Of a stretch of DNA of 64,000 bases, positions 49,865-61,837 are shown piece after piece. The stretch is taken from contig JAIYDP010000498.1 of NCBI GenBank assembly GCA_027487435.1, positions 1-64,000 on the forward strand, read 5' to 3'. Positions within the stretch are counted from its first letter, which is position 1, and every line of letters starts with the position of its first letter. The notes under the pieces were generated by a model. It saw nothing but the letters and a program-made list of their open reading frames with translations, ran no database searches and was not told the origin of the DNA. The DNA comes from Verrucomicrobiaceae bacterium. Its GTDB lineage: Bacteria; Verrucomicrobiota; Verrucomicrobiia; Verrucomicrobiales; Akkermansiaceae. The position numbers were made by a program, and so were the translations under genes.

Positions 49865-50667
49865 ATGGAGTTGCAAATAGTTGAAGACGACGATGGGAAC
49901 CCGCTTCCGGGAAAGTATGTGCCGCCTCCTCCGAATCCATCGGCAATGGATCTTGCAAGAGCGAGTAGAGCAAGACCGCAGCTCTCCCCGCAATGTTTGG
50001 TCGTTGCTGTTGCTCAAGGTAATTCCGCAGTGTCTCTGTAATTTCACGAGATGAATTCCGAAGAAAACATTTGGGGCCATCATTGAGCCCCCCAGGTCAT
50101 TGGACTGCCAAGACTCCACCACCACCACCTGGAGAGTCTAACATTCCCACCGGAGTTATCTTAAGAGGGCTCCCACACAATTGCACTGAGGAAGAAATCA
50201 CTTGCCTTTTCACAGAGTTCAAGATAGAATGCAGTGCAGTCACCCTTATGGTGCAGCCAGATGGTTGGCAAAGCGATATCGCATACGTCGATTTCAACAG
50301 TTCTCGGGAAGCAGTCTTGGCAGTCAACAGAGCAGACCTAGGACGGGTTCGAGGAAAGGTTGTTCGAAGCTATCTTCGAGCCCGTCGATACATCCCAATG
50401 CCACTACAGGCGATTTTGCCGCATCTCTCACCTCTCAAAAGGTGAGGAATGCAAGAAATGGGCTCCAAGGTTGAAAAACAGTCTTTTAAGGTTGAAGGGA
50501 TCAAAGGTGCGCTCATTTGAATGAAGCGGTGTTGGGGGTATATGGTCGCTGAGTGGTTGCCAGTTGTAGACAGTCGTCTGGTTCTAACAGTAAATTGGAC
50601 CAATTGTGGGGCGGAAAAAGCTGTGCGCAGCATTCGACCGCCTCTCAAACGTACTAAGTACTTCTGA
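49865..50667 (+). CDS. RRM-domain RNA-binding protein
   Basis: The first exon MELQIVEDDDGNPLPGKYVP has a proline-rich segment. After an intron of about 80 nt a proline-rich linker leads into an RRM-like fold: GVILRGLPHNCTEEEITCLF, TEFKIECSAVTLMVQPDG, IAYVDFNSSREAVLAVN. The RNP2-like LRGLP and RNP1-like AYVDF strands are present. Downstream short exons (SFKVEGIK, VVDSRLVLTVNWTNCGAEKA, SIRPPLKRTKYF) extend the frame to a stop at 50665, five bases before the next start codon. The specific RRM family is not recognised; the GLP wording resembles hnRNP F or RBM12-type RRMs. Confidence 0.65.
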
Positions 50668-50672
50668 CTAGA

Positions 50673-52033
50673 ATGAGGCTCGCTCTGTGCGTGCTTGTTA
50701 TTGGATTTGTCTTTGAGGCGTCTGCAAGAAGCGTCACTTTGGCATACGAAATTGCACCTCCATTTGTTGTCAACACATCCGCTGGTATAGGAGGCGCTGC
50801 AGTTGATGTCTTCTCATTTTCTGCCTTGCTAAGCAATTGGACCTTCTCTTTCCGAGACTATAAGACCCTTTGTCCCACATGCACTCGGCCTGAAGAAGCT
50901 CTTGGGCGGGGAGCCGATTTCGCTTTCTCAATGTCACATGAAAGCTCTGAGCTTGAAGTTCGATACGACAGAAGCTTTCCTTTCTACGAATCCTTTTACC
51001 GCGTCATGGAGCTCTACAATGGGGATCGCCTTGACGTTAGACAGTTTGACCTACCCATTAGTCTAGTATGCATTCTTTTGATTGTCTGCTTTGCCACCGC
51101 AAACCTCCTCTGGTTCGTCGACATCTTATTTGCCTCCTCAGCCGAGGCTATTTTTTCTAAGAATTATCGAAAGGGCATATTTGACTCTCTTTGGCTCATC
51201 ATCACGACTGTGGCTACTGTAGGGTATGGAGACCGCTGCGCAACGACAAAATCAGCCAAAGTTATGTCAGGCAAGCACGCTGAGCCGTCTGACGTTGCAG
51301 CCTCATCAACCTCATGTGCATCGGAGCCGTTCTCTTCAGCGTCGTTTCTGGTGGCTTCGCTTCGGGCTTTTCTGTGCTACAGACATCCCCTCCCAAAATA
51401 TCCAGTGTCGCTGACATGGCCAACAAGAGGCTTGCGACGCTGCCCGTCGTCTCGGTCATTTCGTACCTGAAGAATGTCTCCTTGGAACCTCTTGTCACTC
51501 CCAACGCCTCTTTTGCGCAGCAGGCTGTTTTGTCGTCGGTTGTCGCTGGGCTTGTGTTGGATGAGCCGCTTCTTCGGCAAATCCAGTCGTCGTCGTCGTC
51601 GAGGATGCGAATTACCGCCTCGCTTCCGTTGCGAAGAGAGTATTTTTTTGTCGCTCCTAGCAATAGCACGTTGCTGCGAGGTCTTAACACGGGAATCCTC
51701 TCACTTAGAGCGGACGCGGTCCCGTACTCGGCTTACAACTCAATTCTTGATCGATGGCAAATAAGCGTCATCAAGGAGCCGCTGAATGCGCCGAAGAGCG
51801 GGCTGAGTGGATGGGTCATCATTTTTCTGATTGTGGTTGGCAGCGTGACAGGCTTTTATGTTGTCATCATAACGGCGCATTGGATTCGATCGAATTGCCG
51901 TGAGAGGAGTCTGAGGGGGGGTCGGGCGGCACATGCGGACTCAGACGATTCGATACTGGCATCGAAGGCCCTTGCTGTGGCGGAGACGCTCGCCCTGCAA
52001 AATCGCTCGCTGCGGAGCAGTCATCGAGGGTAG
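50673..52033 (+). CDS. Glutamate-receptor-like channel with a potassium-channel selectivity filter (GluR0/AvGluR1 type)
   Basis: The protein has a signal peptide (MRLALCVLVIGFVFEASA), then a short ligand-binding lobe S1 (VTLAYEIAPPFVVNTSAG to VRYDRSFPFYESFYRVM). A membrane helix M1 (LVCILLIVCFATANLLWFV) leads to a pore loop, LWLIITTVATVGYGDR. After a 34-nt intron comes M2 (VILINLMCIGAVLFSVVSGG), followed by a second lobe S2 of about 130 residues and a last helix (GWVIIFLIVVGSVTGFYVVI). S1-M1-P-M2-S2-M3 is the ionotropic glutamate receptor plan without the amino-terminal domain. TVGYGD at 51216-51233 is the potassium-channel signature, as in bacterial GluR0 and the rotifer AvGluR1. The ligand cannot be told from sequence. 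Expected location is the plasma membrane. Confidence 0.85.
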
Positions 52034-52386
52034 TTTGTGGTAGTTTGTGGACCATGGTTCGCTATCATTGAGCTTTTCTCCCATTTCAGGACAGTACGAC
52101 CTGAATTGAACGCTTGTACTCTTGAGTAATTCAAATAGTACATATTTAACCCGATATAACGATACATCCTCAATTGAATAGGAGAGGGTCTTTCAGCGAC
52201 GCATTCGTAATTGCCTCCGCTTTAGTGTCAACAGAGAAGGCACATCACGCAACCTGACACATCGATATCATAACGAAGATTCGTAATCTTGAAGCCGCTA
52301 AAAAAATCCCTTACACAGATGAAAGTCATGACGATTAAGAACACTCTGACCACAAGTGAGAGTGCAACTACGTCATCAGTCGGCAA
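52034..52386. other. Intergenic, AT-rich, nothing recognised
   Basis: The gap between the convergent channel gene and the next membrane-protein gene is AT-rich (runs such as TATTTAACCCGATATAACG) and holds no convincing frame, repeat or RNA. It is long for this genome. Confidence 0.4.
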
Positions 52387-53383
52387 TCAAAACCAATTCC
52401 CACTGATAGCGAGTGCGCCGCCTCTCACAAATATATCCGACGGGGGCATGTGAGCGGACGTATCTTCCATGATGAGAGTGTATGTGTACATGCCAGTGTA
52501 AGCTGCGCATGGTCAGAACAAAAACAACGGCAAAAACCTGGAAAGACGGCGCAAAGAGAAGCGAATAGCACTGTCATGATGGTCCTCTGCTGGCGGACCT
52601 GAGGATTTAGTTTGGATGAAGGGGCGGAGACTGCATAATAACCCCAAAGCATGCCGATCGGGTGCATGACGGCAATCCCGATGGCCCCAAAGAAGAGAAT
52701 ATGGCCAGGCTGGATGATGTTCTTGACATTGAAAGCAAAGATGAGAAAGAGAATGATGACAATAAAGTCCAGGCGTAGCAGCGCAAGCCAGGCCAGCCAA
52801 CGGAAAAAGACAGCTATGCAAAATGAGAGAAGAATGCTGAATGGAGACCTCTAAGTCGGGGATTCATACCAGCCCGTAATAGAACAGTCCAGTCGAACGT
52901 GCGCGCCAACATGGGTGCAACGATTATCATGCCAAGCAAGGTCACGGCGATGACGATTACTGTCGAGATCGTCAAAGTGAGAGGAACAAGGGACATGGAG
53001 GAGCAAGATTCGCCAAAGTCGCGCCGTTTCACGATGTGGAGAATGGTCAGAGCGAGGCTTAAACAAGACGAAAGAATGCTGACCATAATTTGAAAAGTGT
53101 TGCAGTTTAGAACAGCATCTGCTGAGATGTAGACGAAAAAAACGTTAATAGCAAGAAAGCTGATATCAAGCGCTCTAACAGGGGGGCACGAGGCCGATTG
53201 GGCAATGCATACTAAGCCGAACGCTATGCACATAACAGCTTGGATGGACACAAGCGCAACAAATGCACGGCCAATTCGCTTCGTATTTTTCCACTTCACC
53301 TTCGCAACCTTGTAACGGAACCGAATCCACTGTGAGCCCCTCCGTGTGGGGTCACCAAAGACGGAACCTGCTCTTTCGTCCAT
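52387..53383 (-). CDS. Polytopic membrane protein, unknown
   Basis: It starts MDERAGSVFGDPTRRGSQWI with a basic cytosolic N-terminus. About eight hydrophobic segments follow, including AFVALVSIQAVMCIAFGLV, ALDISFLAINVFFVYISA, TLTISTVIVIAVTLLGMIIV, FIVIILFLIFAFNV and HILFFGAIGIAVMH. Three short introns are needed to keep the frame: after VLLRAG, after FPGF, and in the TGMYTY region. The last exon reads AYTGMYTYTLIMEDTSAHMP, then FVRGGALAISGNWF, and stops at 52387. I do not recognise the family. Seven to eight helices with cytosolic N-terminus would suit a receptor-like or transporter-like protein, but no signature supports either. Confidence 0.6.
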
Positions 53384-53442
53384 TATGTAACGAATATAAA
53401 TTCGGAACTAGAGCACTCTATAGTACAAAAAGAAACATCGCA

Positions 53443-54803
53443 TTACATATTTTCAAGACGCAACAAGATTTCGGGAAACCGAGGACGTTGCTGCGGAGCT
53501 TGCAGCCAGCAGTCTCGGATGAGAGCGACAAACTGTTGAGGGAATCCCCGAGGCAGAATGGACGGCAGCATCGGTCGCATGCCGTGATAGCCAACCAGGC
53601 CTACAAGTTGCAGGCTTTCCTTGTCCGCCCATGGCACTTCCTTCGTAAGGACCTGCATTGATGAATCGAAGTAAAGCACGTTATGACCTCCCAACACAAG
53701 ATTGCGAACGAGTACACATCAACTCGTTCGTCGAAGGGCTGGCTTTGCAGGATTTCTGGAGCCATCCATGCCGGACTTCCAGCTGCTCTCGCAGAAGAAA
53801 TCGTGAGCGATTTCCTAAATGTCGCAAGACCGAAGTCGCACAATTTAACAGCACCTGATTCGTCTATCTGCAAATTTCAGAAGTCAGAGACAACTCGAAT
53901 ACCAAAACGCTAAAGAGTTAGAAACGGTGGCATCAAACGATACTTTGCGCTTTTGATGTCGCGATGAATGATTGGAGTTTCGCGAGAATGTAAATAAACT
54001 AGCCCTTTGCAAACCTGTCCACTCAGTCTGCGACTGCATGCGCCAACTTCTATCAGTGCGCGACGGCAAAGAGGCCACTCTACATTTCCGGCAGGGTGGT
54101 GGAGAATCTGGTACAAATTTCTTCCCTTCACGTATTCGGTGATGATCGCGTAGTCTGAGAGTGATGCGCCGATGAATGCGACAACGTTTTCATGGCGCAC
54201 AGTTCTGGAGGATGAGTCAATCAACGACGAGGGATCCCATACGAGAGGACTTTGACTTCCATTCCGAAATCAACGATGTCTTGCTTCGTCGTGATCATCG
54301 TGTCGTGCATGACTTTGACAGCAACAGTCTGGCCGCCATACTGAGCCCTGAATACATTGGCAAACACTCCGCTGCCAATCTTGTCCCCAAGCTTAAGATG
54401 CCTCAGAGGGATGTGCAACGACGACAAGTGTGCTGCTTTGTAAATGAGGAAAAACACAACTAACATAGCTCTGGCGGAACCAGAGTTGGCTGTGCGACGA
54501 CGTGGAACGGTACGAGGGATGAAGTCACGATGGTCGGTTGGTGTGCGACAGTCTCAGCGGCTGCACTGTTTGACGCCGACTGGCTCGGCGCAACAAAGGC
54601 AGGAATGCGAATAGCCTCGGGCATTGCGTCGATTTTGGAAGGCTGGCTGACAAGCGTGTTGAAGTCCTTCACTTCTCGTGTATTTAATGGAGGCTCACTG
54701 TCAGAAAATTCTTGACCGAGTGACCGAGAGACATGCGATCGCGGAGCTGACGGATCAGGTCACACACCCAAATGGAACTCTGAAGTGGGGATGCATCAGA
54801 CAT
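53443..54803 (-). CDS. TKL-group protein kinase
   Basis: The N-terminal part (MKDFNTLVSQPSKIDAMPEA and on) is disordered, rich in A, P, S and V. A 31-nt intron (GTTAGTTG...AAAGCAG) joins PEL to SHLSSLHIPLRHLKLGDKIG, then GSGVFANVFRAQYGGQTVAV, KVM. Further exons give VRHENVVAFIGAS, AIITEYVKGRNLYQIL, GLVYLHSRETPIIHRDIKS, GAVKLCDFGLATFRKS, AAGSPAWMAPEILQSQPF and DVYSFAILCWEVIT, then LVGYHGMRPMLP and LIRDCWLQAPQQRPRFPEIL. GSPAWMAPE and the CW...P..RP ending are typical of tyrosine-kinase-like (Raf/MLK) kinases. All catalytic residues are present. The first exon is approximate. Confidence 0.85.
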
Positions 54804-54863
54804 CAGTGAGCTAACAGGAGTGGACCTTTCCGACCTGTCAATTAGTGCTCGTAGAGATTGTGC

Positions 54864-56184
54864 TTACGCGATTGAGCCTTCCGCAATCGAGGTCAAATTC
54901 AAATTCTGCAATCGTGACACCGTTGCCAGAGCACTCTCCCGAATATCGTCCACATCACGGCGAGTGGAAGCAAGTCCTACGGATGCAAAGCTTGTTGAAA
55001 AACGAGAGGCCGACGGTCTCTCCAATTCACTCACCCCATCGTTGGGGAAATTCTTGAAACGAATCAAATATGTGTCTCTGATCGGCTGAGACGTCGACAC
55101 ACGAAACACGCGAGCTACAAGCTCTTCGCTTGCAACAAACTGCATAGTTCAAATTCGCAGGAAGGATGCTCACAACAAGGATTCCGTTTGGCTCCAACAG
55201 ACCGTAGAGCGATTGTCTCAGATCCTCGGGGACTGTGGCACACACAAGAACGCGATCGTATCGCTGCGCCGAGGAATCGATGTGGAAACAGTTGCACTTT
55301 GTAACGGTAATGTTGGACCCCGCCATCCCACACGAGGTCAAGCAGTTTCGAACATTTGCCTCAGAAAAGGAGACGATATCGTCGGAGATATCTATACCGT
55401 GCACAATTCCAGACTATTTTCGATTAGAAGCGTCAGGAACCGAGAACCTGGCCGACAAGAAGGGCGGCGATCGCAACGGAATATCCGCTACCACATCCGA
55501 CGCAGAGAACTGACATGCCCGTTCGAATATGAAGAAGCGCCATGCATTGAGCAATAAGACTTGGTGCGCTGTCGCATGAGTCCGAGTAAGAGGAATCTCT
55601 CACCACATGGTGAATCCCAATATCGTACGGATGGGAAAATCATTGAACGCAAACTCTTCTTGGCCCCTAGGCACGAATTTCTCTCTAGATACAACCGTCA
55701 TCGCGTGCATAAGGTCCGCATCCCTGCATGTTCCGCTGTGCGCAAGATAGAGCAGCATTTCATGATTACTTCGTAAATTGTACTTGAATAAATCGCCTCT
55801 AATGGGACCAACTGAAGCTAAAAGCAGCCCTCCAGATGGCTTCCGCGCTTCTGCTTCTTCTTGAATTATCATCTTATCTATATCAGCAATGGTGAGTCCA
55901 GTGGTTTGCGGTTTCAAGGGGGCAGACACCGGCTTTCGAGGTGTTTGGGCTGCCTGCCTTTTAACCTGGGGGATGCCACGGTTGAGAAGGTCGGGGGTAG
56001 ACATTGTTGGTGCGGTGTACATTTGAAGGGAAGTGATCGAAGAGAGCCGTGGCGCTTGGTAGTTTACAGGGGCTCGAGGAAGGTTCGGGCTCGATGGGGC
56101 CTTGCGAGGAGAGAGTTGGGCCATTGGATTAACATACTGTACACTTCCAGAGTAAAAATACGGAGGATATTGCTGATAAGCCAT
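54864..56184 (-). CDS. Protein-L-isoaspartate O-methyltransferase-like enzyme with disordered N-terminus
   Basis: About 100 residues of proline- and serine-rich N-terminus (MAYQQYPPYFYSGSVQYVNP) precede a PIMT-like domain: ADLMHAMTVVSREKFVPRGQ (the AM..V.R..F.P motif), then an SAM-binding region with MSVLCVGCGSGYSVAIAALL, HGIDISDDIVSFSEANVRN and YDRVLVCATVPEDLRQSLYG, and LLEPNGIL. A 40-nt intron (GTTGTGAGC...ACTATGCAG) joins NGIL to FVASEELVARVFRV and TYLIRFKNF, continuing to a stop at 54864. The SAM motif GCGSGY and the ATVPE loop fit this family. The C-terminal tail beyond the enzyme fold is unusual. Role in repair of isoaspartate is inferred; the substrate may differ. Confidence 0.75.
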
Positions 56185-56375
56185 CCTGCATCTCCTGTTT
56201 TGCTGTACCTAACAGACAATCAAAATTTTGTTAAACCTGCCTTAACGTTTTTCGTGATGAGAGTGGAAGGGGCAAATAATGCAGGAAATTTAGTAAATTT
56301 GGTTCTAACAGATGGTTTCAGTGCTGAGCTGGTCGGCTGTTTTATATTATAGTACTTTCGACCTTCTGTTAAATC

Positions 56376-59300
56376 ATGAGTAGCTCAGACCTCTTCGTCC
56401 GAAATCTGCCCTTTGATGTTACAGACGATGAGTTGCTGAACATTTTCTCAGACATTGTGCCAGTGAAGAGAGCTTTTCTGATCCGTGACAGGTATCTGCT
56501 CGCTCTCTTGTCTAATTTTGCAAGGGGCAAGAAAGAAGGTCCACACAGAGGATTTGGTTTCGTTCAGTTTGCTCTTGCGGTCGATGCTGAGAAGGCATTG
56601 TCTGCTTTAAATGGCACGAAAATCAGGGATCGCAAAATCTGTGTAGATTTTGCCAAAGCGGCGGAAAAAATCGATCCCGGCTCGAATCGCAAATCGAAGC
56701 CAGCTACAGCGCCTCCAGATGTCTTACCGACTCCAAAGCAGCTGGAGCAACCGAAAACATCTCAACAAGCCCAGGAGCAGACTAAAGATCAAAGCTTGGG
56801 AGCGGTAGAACAAACTACCACAACGTCAACCAACTCGACACGCCCTCCAAAGAACTTGCGGAATGCGCTGAAAGTGCAGGGCTCTTTGCTAGAGCCAGTC
56901 AGCGCTAATGCGGTAGAAGCTTTCAGCCCAAAGGAACTTGTGGCACCTGGACGGAAGACCCCTGCAAGTGTCGTTCAACAAACGTCTGACCGAAAACAAA
57001 CTCCAGCTGGCGCCGCTGTCGTTGCAACAAAGCCGATCCAACCTGTTGTCACAAAAAAGGCGCAAGCTACGAGGTACTGTCTCTGGGGAGTGGGCTTATG
57101 CAGAGCAGGAAGCCTCGTGATTCTGCGTCAGATCCGAATGCAAATCGCGTCATTGTCCGAAATCTGCCGTTCAAAGCGACAGAGGCGGACGTCAAAGCTG
57201 CATTGAATCGATTCGGGACCGTCCGGAGTGTTCACATCCCTCTGAAGCCAGGCACGTCATTGATGAGGGGGTTTTGCTTTGTTCAAGTGAGCAATGGTTT
57301 GCGCCTCTGATGTGGCAAGTTCGAAAAGGCGGCTGGTGCTCAAAAAGCTGTTGCCGATGGAACTTCCGTTTCCCTCTTGGGTCGTGTGGTGGCAATTGAC
57401 TCGGCCGTGCCAAAAGACAAGTACGCGGAGGCCTCAACAGGGGCATCTGCTCCAGAAGAGAAAGAGGAGTTACTGCAGGAAAATGAATCTGCTTTGGGGA
57501 ATGAGATGGTTCCCCCTGACGAAGACGGGGACGATGAAGGAGGAAGTGACGAAGATAGTGATGATGAGGTGTTGGATGACGAGGAGGATGCTGACGGAGA
57601 TGACGGTGGAGCTGAGGACGATACAAACGAAAGCAGCAAGCAGCCATCTCTGGGTCGGACTGTGTTTCTTCGAAACGTCCCGATCGAAGCTAGCGAGGAT
57701 CAAATATCGGAGCTGTAGACGTAGTCCGGTTGTCTGCGCTCATAACGTTAGGTTTGCTCAATATGGGCCGGTGGAGTACTGCAAAATCGTCATTGACATA
57801 GACACCCAGCGCAGCAAAGGCAGTGGTTGGGATTTGGCAAGTTGTCTCATCACGGTCGCAGCGTTTGTGTGTTTTCGGACGCCCAAGGGAGCTGCCGCGG
57901 CCCTGGAAGCGGGGCGGTCAATCCGCTCACAGCCTCTCTCACTCCCACAAGGTTCGACGCAGCAACTGAAGGGTTCGACTCGCAGCAGCCGAAGACGAAG
58001 AACCCTGTGTTCATGTCGTTGCTGACGGAGGGACGGCGAAGCGGGATTCACATGATGGGGCGTCAAATCATTATCGACGCTGCGGTGGAGGTCTCTCTAT
58101 TTGATATCTGACGATAATAGATAGATAAATCATCCGCAAAGAAACTCGTTTGCAACGCAAACCATGAAGCTGAACGCGCAGGGTGAACAGGCGAAGGCGA
58201 AAGAGGACCGTCGGAACATGGCGCTTGCACGCGAAGGCCGTTGAGGGGCCCATATTTGCATTTAACTTTTTGAAGTCGACTCTGGAGATAACATCGGGCA
58301 GCAGCTTTCTCCTCAAGACATCGCGATGAGAAAAATGGCTGTTCGGACAATTTTGTGTACCTCCTCATATCCTAGTGGCGGCAAAAGCGCAAGCGGCTTG
58401 AGAACCCTAACTTCAAAGTGTCAACCACAAGGCTGTCCGTCAAGGGCTTGCCCAAGCAGGTTCATCGTGCTGTAGAACATCTCACGGCGCAGCTGTCAGA
58501 AAAGGAGCTCAAGGAGATCTTCGTAGAGGCCGCAACGGCACAAGGCCGCAGCGTTGGGGGCTTTCGGCAAGTCAAAATCGTACGGGACAAAAGCCGTAGC
58601 GACGGCGACGGCAATGCGAGCTCCCGCGGGTGAACATTCAGTCCTTGCCGTCAATTTTTTCTTATCATTGGCAATTTCAATGACGGCGACAGCTTTGGGT
58701 TTGTTGACTTCAAGTGGGCTGAAGATGCGTTGGCAGCTTGCCGCCGCGTCAGCAATCGTGGGTTCAACTTTAGTTCATAACATGGCAGCAAAGTTCTCAC
58801 ACGCTTTATTGCGAGGACGTCGGTCGGATTTTGGCGTTGGCATTTCTGATGATGCCACAGGTTGTTGGTCGACTTCGCGTTGGAGGACGTGCGCGAAGTC
58901 CATCGTCGCTTGCAGCGGGTGGAGTTCCAAAAGAAGCGCGCTGTCGAGGCGCTGTGAGCCGTACTGACGTCGACAGAAAACCTCAAAAAAATTCGACGAA
59001 GAACTCGGAGACGTTGCAATCGAGAGGAAGAGGTCTCTTCTTGACTTACGATCTAATCGAACAGAAAGCTGGCGCAGCACCGAGAGGGTTCCAAAGGCAA
59101 GGGGTCGACAACAGCGGAGGCGCAAGGAGAGGAGAGAGCTCCGAAAGCAGCCAAGAAGGAGACAAGCGACGACTCGAAACGGCACGGAAAGGCCGAGAAG
59201 AAGGGGAGGGTGGAATTGTCAAGCCCAGTGCCAAAGAAGCGCCAGCCTGAGAGCGACGCAAGAGGGCAAGTAGATGTGAGAGGGGGCCGGGATGAAAAGA

Positions 59301-59452
59301 AGAGGCCGTTCGCGGAGCAAGGGGATGATGGGGCGAAGCACCGCCGCAAGAGGCCATCGAAGGAGAAAGACAATTTTGACAAACTCGTCACGACTTACAA
59401 GTCGCAACTGTTTGCAGCACCGCAAAAGGGAGGGAAGTGGTTCGACGAGTGA
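56376..59452 (+). CDS. RBM28: RBM28/Nop4-type nucleolar RNA-binding protein (four RRMs)
   Basis: The protein has four RRM domains in the RBM28/Nop4 order. RRM1 starts at once (MSSSDLFVRNLPFDVTDDEL, HRGFGFVQFALAVDAEKAL, VDFAKAAEK). RRM2 is NRVIVRNLPFKATEADVKAA, RGFCFVQ. An acidic stretch (DEDSDDEVLDDEEDADGDD) precedes RRM3 (GRTVFLRNVPIEASEDQISE, FAQYGPVEYCKIV, AFVCFRTPKGAAAAL). RRM4 follows RNMALAREG-type and TTRLSVKGLPKQVHRA segments (GFVDFKWAEDALAACRRV). The basic C-terminus ends FDKLVTTYKSQLF and KGGKWFDE, the conserved ending of this family. Yeast Nop4 is needed for 60S ribosome biogenesis. It is tail-to-tail with the LONRF gene, 49 bp apart. Confidence 0.88.
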
Positions 59453-59501
59453 CGTGATGCAGCTTGACGTTTGTAAGAGTACAAATGTAGAAAGGACGCG
59501 C

Positions 59502-61630
59502 TCATTGCAAAAAGAGCCTCCGCAGCGTGGCGACGCGGCTTGCGATCGAGCGCTGTTGTAGCCAATTGTAGCCGTACTGATCCGATTGCATCCTCGAGAT
59601 TATGGACGCAACCCAAAACGTGAAAGAGCTGACATTGTCCGGCATGGGCCCGACAATATCCTCCAGCTCCCGCAGCACACGGGTTCTCTGACGTCCGTTC
59701 AGAAGGCCCCTCTCAACAGCGTCCTTGAGCTCGGCAAAGTCCTCTGCATGTCGTTCGTCTGCACCCTCTGCGTCCGTGTCGTCGAACCACTCGACCGTCG
59801 CTGTGTTGTAGCCGTCGCGCTCCCCTCGCGACAACACGCGAAACCTCCGCTCACCCATGGCATCGATAAAGAGCCGGCCATCGTCAAGATGCTCGACACT
59901 GGCTATCCGCAAAATTGTCCTGCGGCCATAAGAGCAGTCAGCCTCGGTGAGACCCAATCGTTGAGAAGCCCTCAGGAGTATGAATGCACATTCCGAACCG
60001 CATCGAACCATCTTGCATGCATTGTCGAATCATCAACCTTGACACTCAGAGAGCTGAAGGACCATGTACCGATATCGGGGCTCAAAGACATGAAGCTGAC
60101 AGCGAGTGCCTGGGAAAGCCGTGCAACAAACGAAAATGGGAATGTTCCGACTCGCCTCTTCGCGCTCGCGTTCAAACTGAGCCTGCCGCTCGGCCATTTG
60201 CTCCTGCCAGTGTCAAATAAACGTACCCCCTCAAGTACTGGAAAGCACTTTGTGATCATCAAGTCCAGGCCTACTGCCGGGTTAAAGGATCTACGGGCGA
60301 GCTGTGGCGATAAATCAGCCCGACAAACAGGGCATGATGGGCGATGGTCGAGGGCACGCTGCAGACAAGGCAGGCAGTAGATGTGTCCGCAAGTTGTTGC
60401 CACAGGGCGAAAGAACAAATTTGAACACAAGAGGCACTCCAACGCCTCAGCATTTTCGCGGATGGACGTCTCGACTTGACGTTCGGCGTCGTCTAGAAGA
60501 GGAGGGCTGAAATTTGATGCCTCAGCAATTGATTGAGCAATGGCTTCCTCTGGAAGGATTGGGCCCGCTGATGCGATAGCTGCAGTGGCAGCAGCAACAC
60601 CCATATCTCTGTCAGCTGCGCAAGCTGACGCTGCAAGAACCGTATGCAACGGCACCGACCTCGTGCGAGACGCGCTAAGAATCGACACGGAGTGAAATGT
60701 AAGACAGCGAAAAGACGCAGTCTGAGGCGCTTGAGCCAACCGAACCCGCGGATCATCGAAGGGCACGGTTAAGTCCATAGCAGCAGCGAAGCCTGACTCG
60801 ATGGAAATCTCGAGTTCTTTTGCGACCCTTTTTGTGGAGAGAGACAAGTCCAGGAGGTTGCCAAAGGGAACGTTGACGCTTTCAAGTAAGAGGAGGAAGC
60901 GATGGTTGACCTTGATTGCAACGACTGCATGCCGCAGACAGGGCAAACTACAGAAGTTGCAGAGATGCACAGTTTGCAGACGGCATGGCCGCAGGAAAGA
61001 ACAATCGGATGAAAAATAAGAAGGAGGCATTTGCCGCAGCGGAGGGGGGACGGATGCTGTCTGTCAGAGAGGTGAGCGAAAGCAAGGAACCTCCTCGAAG
61101 ACTCTCTTCTTTAAGGGCTGCAAGAGTCTGAATATGCAACTGAGTAGAGATGCCACCAAGAACCCGTTTGAATTCTCAAAAATGGCAGCTTTAAGCCAGT
61201 TGACGCTGGCATCTTGCATCAAACCGATACCCTCCAAAGCGGACGCAAGCCTGGATGGATTATTCACTATCACTTTCTCCTATAAAACCTTGAGTAGCCT
61301 CGAGACCATTGTGGCCGAAGGGAAATGACCTTCTCCGCAGCAGATTGAGCGTTGGAAAACTGCGTCTGCGTTAGACGAAATAGCAAGGTGATGCACTTGT
61401 CCTACAGCGGAGTACGATGCCGACAAATTGCTCAACGTGATTGAATACAGTTCCTGGTCTTCGCCAAGCTCCTCTAAGATTTCTGAATATTTCTGAATTG
61501 CCTTTGCAAAGCTGCGCCCATGAGAGCTGCGCTGAGCATATTACTTTCTTGTCTTGAAGAGACGATCAGCTTCAACTTTTTTTACCTCCTGATTTTTAAG
61601 AAAATGGGACCCACTCGTCTCTGTCACCAT
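59502..61630 (-). CDS. LONRF-type protein: TPR, RING fingers and LON substrate-binding domain
   Basis: The N-terminal exons give TPR-like helices (FAKAIQKYSEILEELGEDQE, LYSITLSNLSASYSAVG, NAQSAAEKVISLRPQWSRGY). A first RING follows near 61.0 kb (CGKCLLLIFHPIVLSCGHAV, CKLCISATSVVCPVCG). Another spacer leads to a second RING near 60.4 kb (CLLCSNLFFRPVATTCGHIY, CLPCLQRALDHRPSCPVC). The LON N-terminal domain ends the protein: IPIFVCCTAFPGTRCQLHVF, EPRYR, then TILRIASVEHLDDGRLFIDA and GERRFRVLSRGERDGYNTAT. RING-TPR-RING-LON is the layout of the LONRF ubiquitin ligases; cereblon shares only the LON domain. The first exon start at 61630 is inferred. Confidence 0.82.
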
Positions 61631-61837
61631 CCCAAGGTTTGTGTTTTTGCCTGGAGCAAGACTTTACTCTAAAAAACAGATTGAACAGAAGAAATTCTTA
61701 CCACCGCCACAGTGACGGAATGAAATTAGCAGCAGAAAAAATGTTATTTGTGTCTAAATTACTCTGTTCTCAACAACTGCCGATACATCGATCCAGCACC
61801 AATTTAAATTAACAAATGCGAAGGGAATTAGAGCAGG

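Noticed and set aside
59586-60380. Plus-strand frame of 264 codons
   Set aside because: Antisense to the RING and LON exons of the minus-strand gene, which carry complete zinc-ligand sets.
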